Source of the DNA: Begonia masoniana
Lineage: Eukaryota; Streptophyta; Magnoliopsida; Cucurbitales; Begoniaceae
Assembly (NCBI GenBank): GCA_022432975.1
Contig: CM039508.1
Location: 46,279,646-46,343,645 of the forward strand
Direction: 5' to 3'
DNA: 64,000 nucleotides
Shown: positions 1 through 10,549 of the stretch, one piece after another
Position numbering within the stretch: position 1 is the stretch's first letter
How the letters are laid out: each line of letters begins with the position of its first letter
The notes under the pieces: model-generated
The model's input: only the letters and a program-made list of their open reading frames with translations
Told to the model about the DNA's origin: nothing
Databases searched by the model: none
Made by a program: the position numbers and the translations under genes

Positions 1-2845
1 CAAGGGAGGATTTAGAGAAAGAAACTGAAACCGAGGCAATGATAGCATTATCTCTTGGATTCCCGATCGATGCACTTCTCGAGGAGGAAATTCAAGCAGG
101 GGTTGTGAGAGAATTGGGTGGAAAAGAACAGAATGATTATATAGTCGTCAGAAATCATATTCTAGCGAGGTGGAGAGATAATGTCCGAATTTGGCTCTCG
201 AAAGGGCAGATTAAAGAAACTGTTAGTATCGAGTACGAACATTTGATAAGTGCAGCTTATGATTTTCTTTCTTATAATGGATATATTAATTTTGGGGTAG
301 CTCCATCTTTTATATCTCAAATTCCAGAGGAGTCATCTGAAGGTTCTGTTATTATTGTAGGGGCTGGGTTAGCTGGCTTAGCAGCTGCAAGGCAACTTTT
401 ATCGTTTGGCTTCAAAGTTATCGTATTAGAAGCTAGAAATCGACCGGGTGGAAGAGTTTACACTCAGAAAATGGGAGATGATGGAAGATTTGCCGCAGTA
501 GATCTTGGTGGCAGTGTAATTACTGGAATTCATGCCAATCCTTTAGGAGTTCTTGCTAGACAGCTTTCAATTCCGCTTCATAAGGTCAGAGATAATTGTC
601 CTTTATATTGTCCAGACGGGGCGCCTGTCCAGAAGGAAATTGATTCAAAGATTGAGTTTATCTTCAATAAGATGCTTGACAAAGTCACTGAGCTGAGACA
701 AATAATGGACGGATTTGCAAATAATATCTCTCTAGGAACTGTTTTGGAAACTCTTCGGCAGTTGTATGCCGTGGCAAGAACGACTGACGAGAGACAACTC
801 CTCGATTGGCATTTGGCAAATCTCGAATATGCAAATGCTGGGTGTCTTTCTGACTTATCAGCGGCATATTGGGACCAAGACGATCCGTACGAAATGGGGG
901 GAGATCATTGCTTCCTCACAGGCGGGAACTGGCGATTGATAAAAGCATTGTCCGAAAAAGTTCCGATTTTCTACGGAAAGATTGTGAACACTATTCGATA
1001 CGGAATCGAAGGAGTTGAAGTGATAGCCGGAAATCAAGTTTTTCGAGCAGATACCATTCTATGCACTGTACCTCTTGGCGTTTTGAAGCAAAAAGTGATT
1101 AAATTCGAACCGGAGCTACCAAAGAAGAAGATTGCAGCCATTGAGAGATTAGGATTCGGGTTGCTCAATAAAGTTGCCATGGTTTTTCCTCATGTCTTCT
1201 GGGGGGAAGATTTGGATACATTTGGATGTCTTAGAGAACATTTCTATGAACGGGGGGAGTTCTTTTTGTTCTACAGTTACCATGCAGTTTCAGGCTCGGC
1301 TGTACTTATAGCACTTGTGGCTGGAGAAGCTGCACAAACATTTGAACGCACGGAATCGACTACTTTGCTCCACCGTGTTCTTCACATCCTCAGAGGTAAA
1401 TAAATTTAACTACTACGATTGAGGTTTAGAAAGTACTATTAAGTTACTAAAAAAACCCTTAAATGTTCATGTATCGATATTTAATGGGTCCTGCATCAAT
1501 ATTTATCTACGAAAAATTATATGAAAGGATCTTAGTTCATTAATTTTTTATCTGGATAAAGTGCAATTTAAATCTATTACGTTTGAGATCATTTACAAAT
1601 TAGACTTTAGATTATTTTTTTGACAAAATAAATCTCAATCTTTCAGCTCTCAGCAATTTGGACTTTGTTGTCAATATATCCGTTAAATGCAGCACACGTA
1701 TTCATCATTTTTTTCATTTAATTAGGTGTTTTAGCCTTATTGTTAACACTTCTTTGCGAATTCTAACTCGGTTTAAAATATAAATATGGAGGTTCCATTT
1801 GTAAAAAAAAAATATACGGTCTAATATGTAAATTTTCGTAAACGTTATGGTTTAAATTGTAGTTTACACTTTATTTTCATATGCAACTGTCATTGACGTA
1901 AAATACTTACTAAAAATTAAATTTTTTTTTCCGAACTTGATACTTTGAAGTTGATGAATTGTGATAATTATTTACGAAAAAAGTTAAAATAGAGATTTTT
2001 TTCGATGGAGAGGCCTTATATTTTGATCATTGATTTTCATAAACTTTACTCAAATCACTCGGCTCGGTCAAAAACGATACCAAATAGAGCTAATGAATAT
2101 TTCTAATGACAAAGTATATCTTCTCTTACACCATACTTTTGCACCAACTGCAGGTATTTACGGACAGAAAGGGATTAACGTGCCAAATCCGGTACAAACA
2201 ATCTGTACAAGGTGGGGAAGTGATCCATTTTCTTACGGTTCTTACTCTCATGTTCGAGTCAAATCATCTGGCACCGACTATGATGTTCTTGCACAGAATG
2301 TGACCAACCGGTTGTTCTTCGCCGGAGAAGCAACGACTCGACAATATCCAGCCACCATGCACGGCGCCTTTTTGAGCGGCTTAAGAGAAGCTTCATGCAT
2401 ATATCGAGCCACAAGGGGACAGCCCAATAGTTTGAAGAAGTTCGCACAGAAGAACATCTCCCCGATTCATGATGTTCTTGGAGATCTTTTCAAAATGCCT
2501 GATCTAGCATTCGGGAAGTTGTCATTTGTGTTCGATCCTTCATCGGACGACCCGAAAGCAATCGGGATTATGAGAATGACTCTTGAAAACGGAGACGATA
2601 GTTTTAACGAGGAACCAAATTCTCAGATTTATGGATTTATATCCAGAGAGCAGGCAAATGAAATGCAACTGCTGGAAGGAGAAGATGGAAATAGATTATC
2701 TTCTCTGATAAAAAAATTTGGCTTGAACTTAATGGGACATAGTACTGTTGGAAATATCGGAAACGCCTTGATCTCTAGCATTTCTACGGCAAGGAAAGGC
2801 CGTGGCCGGAATCGCGGGCCCATGTGGCAACAATATTTTGTCTGA
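1..2845 (+). CDS. LDL2: LSD1-like histone lysine demethylase, LDL2 type (5' partial)
   Basis: FAD-dependent amine oxidase that removes methyl groups from histone H3 Lys4 in the nucleus. Exon a runs from before the window to 1395; intron 1396-2153 (GTAAAT...CAG); exon b is 2154-2845, stop TGA. The frame is open from base 3 upstream of the Met at 39 (...ETETEAMIALS), so the true start lies outside the window. The first ~95 visible residues form a SWIRM domain. The Rossmann FAD motif GAGLAGLAAARQLL follows, then GGRVYT, and LNKVAMVF, whose Lys matches the catalytic Lys661 of human LSD1. Exon b carries the C-terminal FAD site (FFAGEATTRQYPATMHGAFL). The wording of the SWIRM and oxidase domains is closer to Arabidopsis LDL2 than to LDL1 or FLD, judged from memory. 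The intron contains a MITE. Confidence 0.9.
1558..1881. mobile_element. MITE in the LDL2 intron, terminal inverted repeat TAAAGTG
   Basis: The left end TAAAGTGCAATTTAAAT and the right end (reverse complement TAAAGTGTAAACTACAATTT) are imperfect inverted repeats, and the interior is AT-rich and non-coding. A longer relative with the same ends and the same internal phrase (CAGCAATTTG) lies at 26797-27250. I infer a non-autonomous DNA transposon that inserted inside the intron without touching either splice site. Confidence 0.6.
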
Positions 2846-3389
2846 AAAACTGAATTCTTTAGCATTTTGTACCCAGTTGGACTTAGATTTTTTGTCCACC
2901 CTCGTTAGTTTGTACATTTGAGATAGTTTTCAAGTGGTCAATTTTATGATTTACTAGAGTAACATTGATTTATACTTGCTTTGTGAATTAACACAAAAAT
3001 GATGATTTTTTATTGGTTTTGTCAGATAAAGTTGATTTCTTTCAGCTTCTCAAAGAAAAAGATTATCGGTTGAGAGGATGAATCTCATATAAATTTGTTC
3101 TTGGTATTAGTTCAAAAAACGTTAAGACTAGATAGAGAGATTAATTATATTTATAAATCATACGTAACTATTCAAAAATATTTGATTCGGTGGGAGCAAA
3201 ATAGAACTATTCAAAAGCTACCTTGCAAAAATCTAATCTTGGAAGAGTGACAATTTCATCACATAGCCCAATGAAAGCTTCCGAGTGGTCCAAAAATCAA
3301 AGCTTTTCGAGGTTTCATCGTTACTCTGCTTTTGCAATTCTTGAAGCTGCGGGTTTACTCTTCACTCTCTGGTTCGGTTGCTCCAGAAA
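2846..3389. other. Intergenic: LDL2 3' UTR and upstream region of the next gene
   Basis: AT-rich DNA with no supported gene. A phrase near 3094-3165 (TTAGTTCAAAA...CTAG) resembles segments near 8980 and 54930 and is probably an old dispersed repeat. A C/T-rich stretch with several short upstream ORFs precedes the Met at 3390. Confidence 0.5.
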
Positions 3390-6300
3390 ATGTGGGGTTT
3401 ATCCTGCCCCTTTCCTTCTTACTCTACGTCTTCAGTTATAAGTTTCAGACCCGTTGCTACTCTTCGCACGGACTCTCGAGTTTCACACGCCATTAATGGC
3501 GGCTATCATTTTAGTGAGACCCCTTTTGTTCCGGAGGTAAGGACTTGTTCCTGTACGTGTAATTTGAAAGCCCATAACTTCGGTTGTACTGCTGCCATAT
3601 TTGGTTGCCTGAAAAATGCTTTCTTTATACCGAAAATCTCATAGCTTTATCTTCACTTCTTCCGAACTTTATGTCATTTGGACTCTTGCAATTGCTAGAA
3701 AGTTAAGGTGGGAAGGAAATGGCGTTTATGTTCTGAGAATGAAGCTCTAAAATTTGTGTTTGTATTAATGGTACCAATCAGAATTTTCATCTTTTTTGCA
3801 CACTGCAACAGTTCCCTATTTTTTAGTACCTTTTATTTTGTATTCAACCTATGATAGAACATTGATAACTGTTTTTTTTTGCCTGGATTTGATTTTTCTA
3901 AATTGATTTTGTAGTTTGGCTCAAATGTTGACTGCAATTCGAATAGAGTATGAACTCTGATTATTGTAGAAATCCAGGTGGTCCTAAATACTAATTTTTT
4001 GTTGCTCAATTTCGTTAGGTTGTAAAAGCAGTGGAATCGTTGCAGGCAGAATTCCGAGCAGTGGATAATTTGGTGGCATGTAATACAGCTCGAGTTCTTC
4101 GAGCATTTCAGAACGCTCGAGTGGGATCTCATGTAAGTAGTTATAATCCGGGATTTGAAAATAACATGAGAAAGGATTGTTTAGAAAGCTAATCTCTTAG
4201 TGTTGGAGAACATATCAATGTTCTTAGTCTTTATTTGTTCATTTTCAGTAAGAATATCTGCTAAAGGAATGGCTTCCATGAGTCCATGACCCTTTTAATG
4301 ATTTTGGCCAGATATTGAAAACGCTCGATTAAACGTTACTTTCTAAGTTTTTTATATCGTTTTACTAGTCAGATAATTGTTGAAATTTTCAAACCGTTAA
4401 TGGAAGGAATCTTTTGTTATCAAATAACCAGCACTTTGGTGGATCGACTGGCTATGGCCACGATGAGGCAGGAGGCCGTGAAGCATTAGACAACGCCTTT
4501 GCAGAGATTGTTGGAGCTGAATCCGCAATAGTTCGGTCACAGGTTTGTTTTGTGTTCCACGCCATCTCCACCTTTTTTAATCGACTTTTCTTGAAAATGA
4601 AATGTTATTTTCTCTATTATCAGTTTTTCTCAGGTACTCATGCCATCACTTGTGCCTTATTTGCCTTTTTACGGCCCGGGGATGAGGTGGGATATTATTT
4701 TTATGCTATTTCAGCTCAATCTACTATCCTCTCGTTTACTAATTGTTGTTTACAATACATTCACTTGCAGCTCTTGGCAGTGGCCGGTGCTCCATATGAC
4801 ACCTTAGAAGAAGTGATCGGGAAAAGAGATTCGAACAGGCTTGGCTCGTTGAAAGATTTTGGAGTTCAATATCGAGAAGTTCCAGTATGGTCCTACTTGA
4901 TGAAATTGACGTTTTTGCCCTTTCAACTCGGTTTTGCACTAGGATCTATTTTTCAATCATGTTATGCTGAAAAGACACCAAAAACAATTCAAAAAGACGA
5001 TAGGAATTATCAAACTCACAAAACGCACGATTAAAAGTACTTATTTACTCAGTAAAGACCGACTTGTCAGTCCTATTACTTACAAAAAGATTTTTTTTGA
5101 TTGATCAAGTTTTTCTCAAATTAGTATTTTTTAGCTTTCAGAGGACCGTGGACTTAACTGGGAAGCACTTAAAAATGCTGTGAAATCGGAGACTAAATGT
5201 GCTCTCATACAGAGGTCTTGTGGATATTCATGGCGGAGAAGTTTAAGTGTAGACGAAATAGGAAGGGCGATAAAGCTTATCAAGGTAGCATTTGGAATGC
5301 AACCATTAGGATTTGAACTCTAAATTTTAGATTGAATATTTTCTGTATTTAGAGCTCGAGTTTTGTGGTTAGAATGTAATTATTTACTTTTTTACGATAA
5401 TTCTCTTGATTGTTCCGTTTGTACGATAAGTTTAGTGTTTCTATTTGGATTGGGCTAATCCTTCTACACATTTTTGAGCTTATCCTTTTTACATAATCAA
5501 ATGGACCTCGAATCTGTAATCCTTATGCAACCGCATTAACACGTCAGTAATGTATGCAGATTCAGAATCCAGACTGTAAGGTGATGGTGGATAATTGCTA
5601 TGGTGAATTTGTGGAAACGATCGAGCCTCCAATGGTGGTAGGTGACTTCTCTTTTACTCCGTTCATCTCGTTTAAAACGAGCATAATGTTTATTTACCTC
5701 GGATTCTAAAACTTTTAAATGTTGGGTTGAAGTTAATTTAATCATTGATATTATATCGTAACAATCTCTCTCACGTGTCGGTTTATATTATTTGTCACTA
5801 CTTGTCAATAATTGAAGGGGAGCGACAGAGATTTGAAATTGTCAAATATTCAATAAGCCTAAGCTTATGAAATTAGTGGTAATTTATAACGTTATACTAT
5901 TAAAGGCGGGCAGGGTGCAGATCTAATTGCTGGAAGTTTGATCAAAAACCCTGGTGGAACAATCGCTCCGTGCGGTGGATATGTAGCCGGAGGAGAGAGA
6001 TGGGTTCAGGCGGCTGCAGCCCGGTTATCCGCCCCTGGTTTAGGCGTCGATTGTGGCTCAACTCCGGGTGACGTAATGCGATCGATATTCCAAGGGTTAT
6101 TTCTTTCACCTCAAATGGTTGGAGAGGCACTAAAGGTATTTTTGATTCTCCATTTTTCAGTCCATTTTCAAGTTTTTGTCTTTCTAATAATTTGGATCAA
6201 ATTACTTAGTTCTTCCTTTTTTGTGATAAGGGAACTTTTCTAGTCGCAGAGGTAATGGCATCACGAGGGTATAAAGTGCAGCCACTACCCCGTATTACCC

Positions 6301-7225
6301 GCCATGATACAGTACAGGCGAGTCTTAAACTATTTTTCTTTTAAACAAACGGAACCTGCACCGTTTTAGTTGCCAGATATTTGGATCTTGTCACGACGAC
6401 AAGGTCCAAATAGCTGACAACTGAAATAGTTTTAAGGTTTAATCTATAATTGACTCCGAGCGTTAGAGTTTAAATTGTATTTTTCGCGGTTAAAAATTCC
6501 AGTTTTATCGACACAAATTTACTCTCTTTTGCTAACCATTAGCATAGTTTCTTCCTTGGAAAATGAATAGAGTATATGTTGCAAAATGTAATATGGTGTC
6601 AGGCAGTAGAGCTTGGAAGCAGACAGAGCTTACTGGCTTTCTGTGAAGCCGTCCAAAGAAGCTCACCGGTGGGTTCGTTCACTAAACCAGTTGCCGGAAA
6701 TACTCCTGGATATGCCTCTGAGGTCAGCCATATTTTCCGGTTTTGAAGAAAAATACGGTGCTTTAGTCTTTCAAAGAAGTTGAATTTCCGGCCTATGGTA
6801 GAATCTTCAGCTTAGGCGTAACGAGATTTTCGAATCTGTTAATTATGATTTATTTTTTCGTAAGCTGAGTTCTCTCGATACAGGTGATTTTTGCCGATGG
6901 AACCTTCATCGATGGAAGTACAAGCGAACTCTCATGCGATGGACCCCTTAGAGAGCCATTTGCCGTCTTTTGTCAGGTACACGCCATAGTTTCATGCGCG
7001 TTTTTTGGGCGAGATCGTCGTTTTTTCTATTTTTAACGAGAAAAGTCGACTATATTACAAAAGAAATCTCCCTAACTCTTCTTTTCAGGAATTTAACTAC
7101 AAAAGTTGATTTTAGTATTTAAGCATAAATTGATGCTCTGTAGGTGAATGGTTTTCTTGATGCAGGGTGGAACTCACTGGACTCAGTGGGGGCTGGTTCT
7201 GGGAGAGGTCTTGAAATCCTTGTAA
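3390..7225 (+). CDS. PLP-dependent methionine gamma-lyase / aluminium-resistance family protein
   Basis: Fold-type I PLP enzyme of the Met_gamma_lyase (Alum_res) family, a relative of cystathionine lyases; its plant substrate is not settled. Twelve exons: 3390-3536, 4019-4132, 4432-4542, 4624-4686, 4771-4884, 5135-5284, 5560-5637, 5914-6135, 6231-6317, 6603-6722, 6884-6976, 7166-7225, giving 452 aa. Every exon is a multiple of three, so all 11 introns are phase 0. Seen: GGSTGYGHDEAGGREALD near the N-terminus, SGTHAI, the VDNCYGEF strand, and GSLIKNPGGTIAPCGGYVAG with the likely PLP lysine. The C-terminus (FCQGGTHWTQWGLVLGEVL) is family-like. Residues 1-48 are Ser/Arg-rich and could be an organelle transit peptide. 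Intron 9 (6318-6602) starts with GC; the alternative GT donor at 6312 would delete a conserved Val-Gln. Exon 1 is the least certain. Confidence 0.85.
6362..6429. repeat. Long imperfect hairpin inside intron 9
   Basis: The arm 6362-6392 (ending ATTTGGATCTTGTC) pairs with 6398-6429 (starting GACAAGGTCCAAAT) across a 5-nt loop. By eye the stem is about 31 bp with two G-U type pairs and two mismatches. It could be a small palindromic MITE or an intronic small-RNA foldback. Confidence 0.6.
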
Positions 7226-7234
7226 AAGTGCTGG

Positions 7235-7262
<28 letters not shown>
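7235..7262. repeat. (GA)14 microsatellite
   Basis: Uninterrupted GA dinucleotides just after the stop codon of the PLP enzyme gene, so probably in its 3' UTR. Confidence 0.95.
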
Positions 7263-7266
<4 letters not shown>

Positions 7267-7325
7267 CAAGAACAATTTTAGCCAATATCTTTCAAACCCA
7301 GAAAGATCCTGCCCTGGACAGAGAT

Positions 7326-7856
7326 TCAGATCTGAATATTTCCAAATTTAAAGTTCGTTGGACCCTTGTTCCTTATTCTCGTCTTTTCAATTCCTCCCTG
7401 CCCGATAATGGAAAACTTACCCCCTTTGTTTTTCATCGTCTTCTTCTTCTTCTTCCTTCGGGTTTTCTCAGACAGGTCTGCATTTCCAGTATTCTCACAT
7501 GGCGTCTCATCGACCACTAGCCCGTCAGCAAAATTACCCATCTCGTATAATCTTTCAGCTTCTTCTATCTTCACGCACAGACTTCTCCCTAAGCTCGGTC
7601 GGTCCATTATTCTTCCCGCTGCAACTTTATTTTCAAGATCTCTAGCCTCTTCCTTCGTCTTCTCCACAGTCTCCAGCCAAAGCTGAGCTTCCATCTTCAA
7701 CTTCTTCCCTGATCGAAGCTCGGATCTTATTCTTGACTGTACATCGACCTTTCGGCTATTCAGTCGTTCGATTGTTGCAATGAGTTTGTTCTTGTTTTCT
7801 TCGAGGTTCCAGTAGTAGCTTATTCCTGATAACACGACAGCTCCTGCGGTCTCCAT
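7326..7856 (-). pseudogene. Truncated coiled-coil NLR (CC-NBS-LRR) fragment
   Basis: 176-aa ORF from ATG at 7856. Residues 20-80 are a heptad-like coiled coil with a DVQSRIRSELRSGKK...WLETVEK pattern, typical of the N-terminus of RPS2/RPS5-type NLRs. Near residues 146-159 the sequence KFSIIGQGGIEKT matches the NB-ARC P-loop, but Glu157 replaces the conserved Gly of GGxGKT. The frame stops 17 residues later, so the NB-ARC and LRR domains are missing. A lysine-rich insertion (residues 132-145) precedes the P-loop. Most likely a dead 5' fragment of an NLR gene. A short expressed CC-only protein is the alternative. Confidence 0.7.
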
Positions 7857-8261
7857 GATCGTACTGCTGCAAGATCACAACATAATTCAACTCGAAGAAA
7901 ATAAGATTTTCATTAATTTTGAAAATAAGTTTCCATTAAAGTAAATTTACAGAACCTTGTACCTGATTAGTTGATTCTGCTTCAAAAGGTTTCTTCTCCA
8001 AACGTCGGAGCCTCTCTCACAGGATGCGCTTCAAACTGAAACCGGAGCTTAATAACGAAGGGGATTGGTAAAGTCAACGTTTAAAGTACAGGGAAATTGC
8101 CGAGAAAATTCCAGGTGGGAACTGGGATTGAAACAAGGACATAGGACAAGGGATTTGAAGACTTTGACTTGTAGAAATAGACGTAAAACAAATATTTAAA
8201 AAATTCTATGTATACACTTCGATACGGTACACGATCTCTCGTTACTTGAAAAAGATAGATG
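7857..8261. other. Upstream region of the NLR fragment
   Basis: No gene supported. On the minus strand there are splice-like signals between 7860 and 8000, compatible with a 5' UTR intron of the NLR fragment, but nothing decides this. Confidence 0.35.
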
Positions 8262-8830
8262 ATTGTTGTGTGAAGCCCATCTTAACCCAAGTATCTGAGC
8301 CTAGCCCATTGCTTTAGTGGTGATGTGTCATAATATGGAGTGCTGATGTATTAGCTGATCCTATGGTTGTGGCTTTATCTTGTAAAATAGTTACTGTCAA
8401 TTGTTTGTTAGGGTAGTTCTTGCGAGATATTTCAGAACAGAGGTGAGAATAGAAAAAAATAGAAAAACAGAGTGTGTGAGGGCAAGAAAGAGAGCAGCGA
8501 GTTTTTTGCTCTCGGTTTCCCTTGACTTCACAGACGACGGCGACGGAAGGAGCGGCGAGCCTTGGATCCGGTGGGCGATCATCTTGATTGCTAGAGGCAG
8601 GGAGTTCTCTAGGGCTCGAACCAGGTTGAGTTCGAGCCAATTGGTTAGGTTTCGTGATTCTTGTCGTTATTGTTCTTCGGTTTGTTTCTTTGTACAATCT
8701 TCAAGTCATAGTGCACGAGCTTCTCATGTGGAGCTCAACGTGGATATAGCCATTTTTGGTGAACCATGGTAAAATCTGTTGTGTTGATTGTGTGCTATTT
8801 TTCTGTTTTGTTGTCTAGATTCACGGCTTA
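8262..8830 (+). mobile_element. Probable Copia-type LTR (solo LTR or remnant)
   Basis: The block reads like a plant Ty1-copia LTR. It opens TGTTGTGTGAAGCCCATC with a run of GCCCA phrases, has a purine-rich transcribed middle (8425-8510), and ends with ATTTTTGGTGAACCATGGT then TTGTGTTGATTGTGT, the classical 3' end of such LTRs. No gag or pol is seen next to it and I found no clear target-site duplication, so the borders are approximate. The overlapping ORFs in both strands are not genes. Confidence 0.5.
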
Positions 8831-10549
8831 AAGAAAAAGAGGAATTAAAGAAAAGTTGAACTAAAAAGAACGTAAATAATCTACAACAATGATTATGATT
8901 TATAAGCAAATTTTTCTCGTTTATGTAGAGCTTCCAGTGTTTTTAGTATAAAATTATTCGCTTTGGGTTGGAGTCTGTACGGATTTATTCTTGAAGTTAG
9001 TTCAAAACGCGTTGTACTAGGTAAGAATGAGAACTTTAATTACAAAGCCCTCAATTTCTACCCTCCCAATGGTATGAGTTAAACTCTCACAATAAACCGA
9101 ATTTTTGATCGTCTTTGTCTTCACAGACCGCTTATAAAATATTTTGAGGTAAATTTCAAAAGTAAAATTATGCAATTTTGACCAAAAAAATAGATAATTT
9201 TTTAAGAAAACACTACAAAAGTTGTAAAAAAACAAAAACAAAAACAAACCAATTACTCGTCTTCTTGTTCGCATGCTAGATTCCTTTCAATTCAATGAGG
9301 TAACAAACATGTTTTAAGTAGTACAAGGTATTTCGAGGTAAAATTTAAAAGAAATTGTGGCAGTTCAAACTCAAAGTAGACAATATTATACTAATTTCTT
9401 AAGAAAATAGTATAAAAACTGTCAAAAAAGTAAACCTAATTACTCGTATTCTTGGTCCTCCGCTAGCTTCCTTTCGATTCAACAAGGTAATAAACATATA
9501 TTTTGAACTTGTTTATAAGTTAATTATTATAATCTAATAATTATACGTCATTTTTTGCTGTCAAATTATAAAATTTCACATACCTACTTAAGAACATTGT
9601 CGTAACAAATTTTTTTAATTATCTTACGTTGACCACATAATTTATAATATTTTGAAAAGTGACAATTGCTTATTTCTCGTCCATCTTAACCCTCTCGATA
9701 TAGTGGTTAGTTATTATTTTTCTCGACCTAGCGAAAATTAGGTCACGATAACACTAGTTGCATAACAATAACATAATTTTGGTAGTGTAAATCCAATCTT
9801 ATTGTTTTGTTTTATGCGGTAGTGGGAGTTGAAAAAAGGAAGAATTTTTTGGTAGAAAAGTTTGGTTAGAAACGACGTCGCTTCCCATCATTCAGAATTA
9901 GGTTTTACTCTTTCTGTTGCTTCTAAGTAATGGATTAGATGAGCAATCGACACGTCGGGCCCACTATCTCTGCCGACATGAACATCCATTTCATTAAGCA
10001 AAATCATGGTTCTTTTTCACTTAGAAGCATGCCTCGTTTTCCATCTCTTCTCATTTCTTGTTTTTACTCTTTTAGACTAAAATCAATATTTGAAAACTCT
10101 TTATTGAGAGAATATTTGGAGTTACACGTCAGATTGTAATGTCACGAACTTATCTTAATTGGAGTCAGAAAATTTGTTCGTCCATAGATTTATGAACTTA
10201 ATTTATACGGTTTATTTGAATAATACTATGTTTACTCTTTAATCCTATAGTAGCGTGACAATAAACGTTTTAGGTCACGATAATATTTGTTGCACTAATA
10301 AATATTTGTCACGATCGAACGTAGGATTAGAAAGTAAATGCAATATTACTTTGTTTATTTAATTATATTTATAAATAGTTAAAAAAATAAATATGAAAAA
10401 TAAAGAATTCCTATTAATTTAATTTTTTTTTTTTTTTGGTATTTAATCAAGTAATTTGGAATAGGCAATTTCCTAGGTATATGTAATATAAGGGACAACA
10501 TAGAAAACAACATAAAATCCATGCATGCAAACCAGTCAACGACCACGTC
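8831..10549. other. Gene-free AT-rich stretch with small repeats
   Basis: No coding region recognised. It holds the direct duplication at 9131-9498 and two similar blocks carrying GGTCACGATAA near 9742 and 10272, each followed by a TTGCA phrase, probably ends or copies of one small DNA transposon. There is a T run near 10425-10438. Confidence 0.5.
9131..9498. repeat. Imperfect direct duplication of about 185 bp
   Basis: Unit 9131-9311 and unit 9318-9498 share the same order of phrases: TTTGAGGTAAA / TTTCGAGGTAAA, AATTTCTTAAGAAAA-like middles, CTAATTACTCGT..TCTTG, CTTCCTTTC.ATTCAA.., and GGTAA.AAACAT at the end. Non-coding. Confidence 0.65.

Noticed and set aside
8314..8772. Overlapping ORFs of 123-127 aa on both strands
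   Set aside because: They lie inside LTR-like sequence and show no family similarity.
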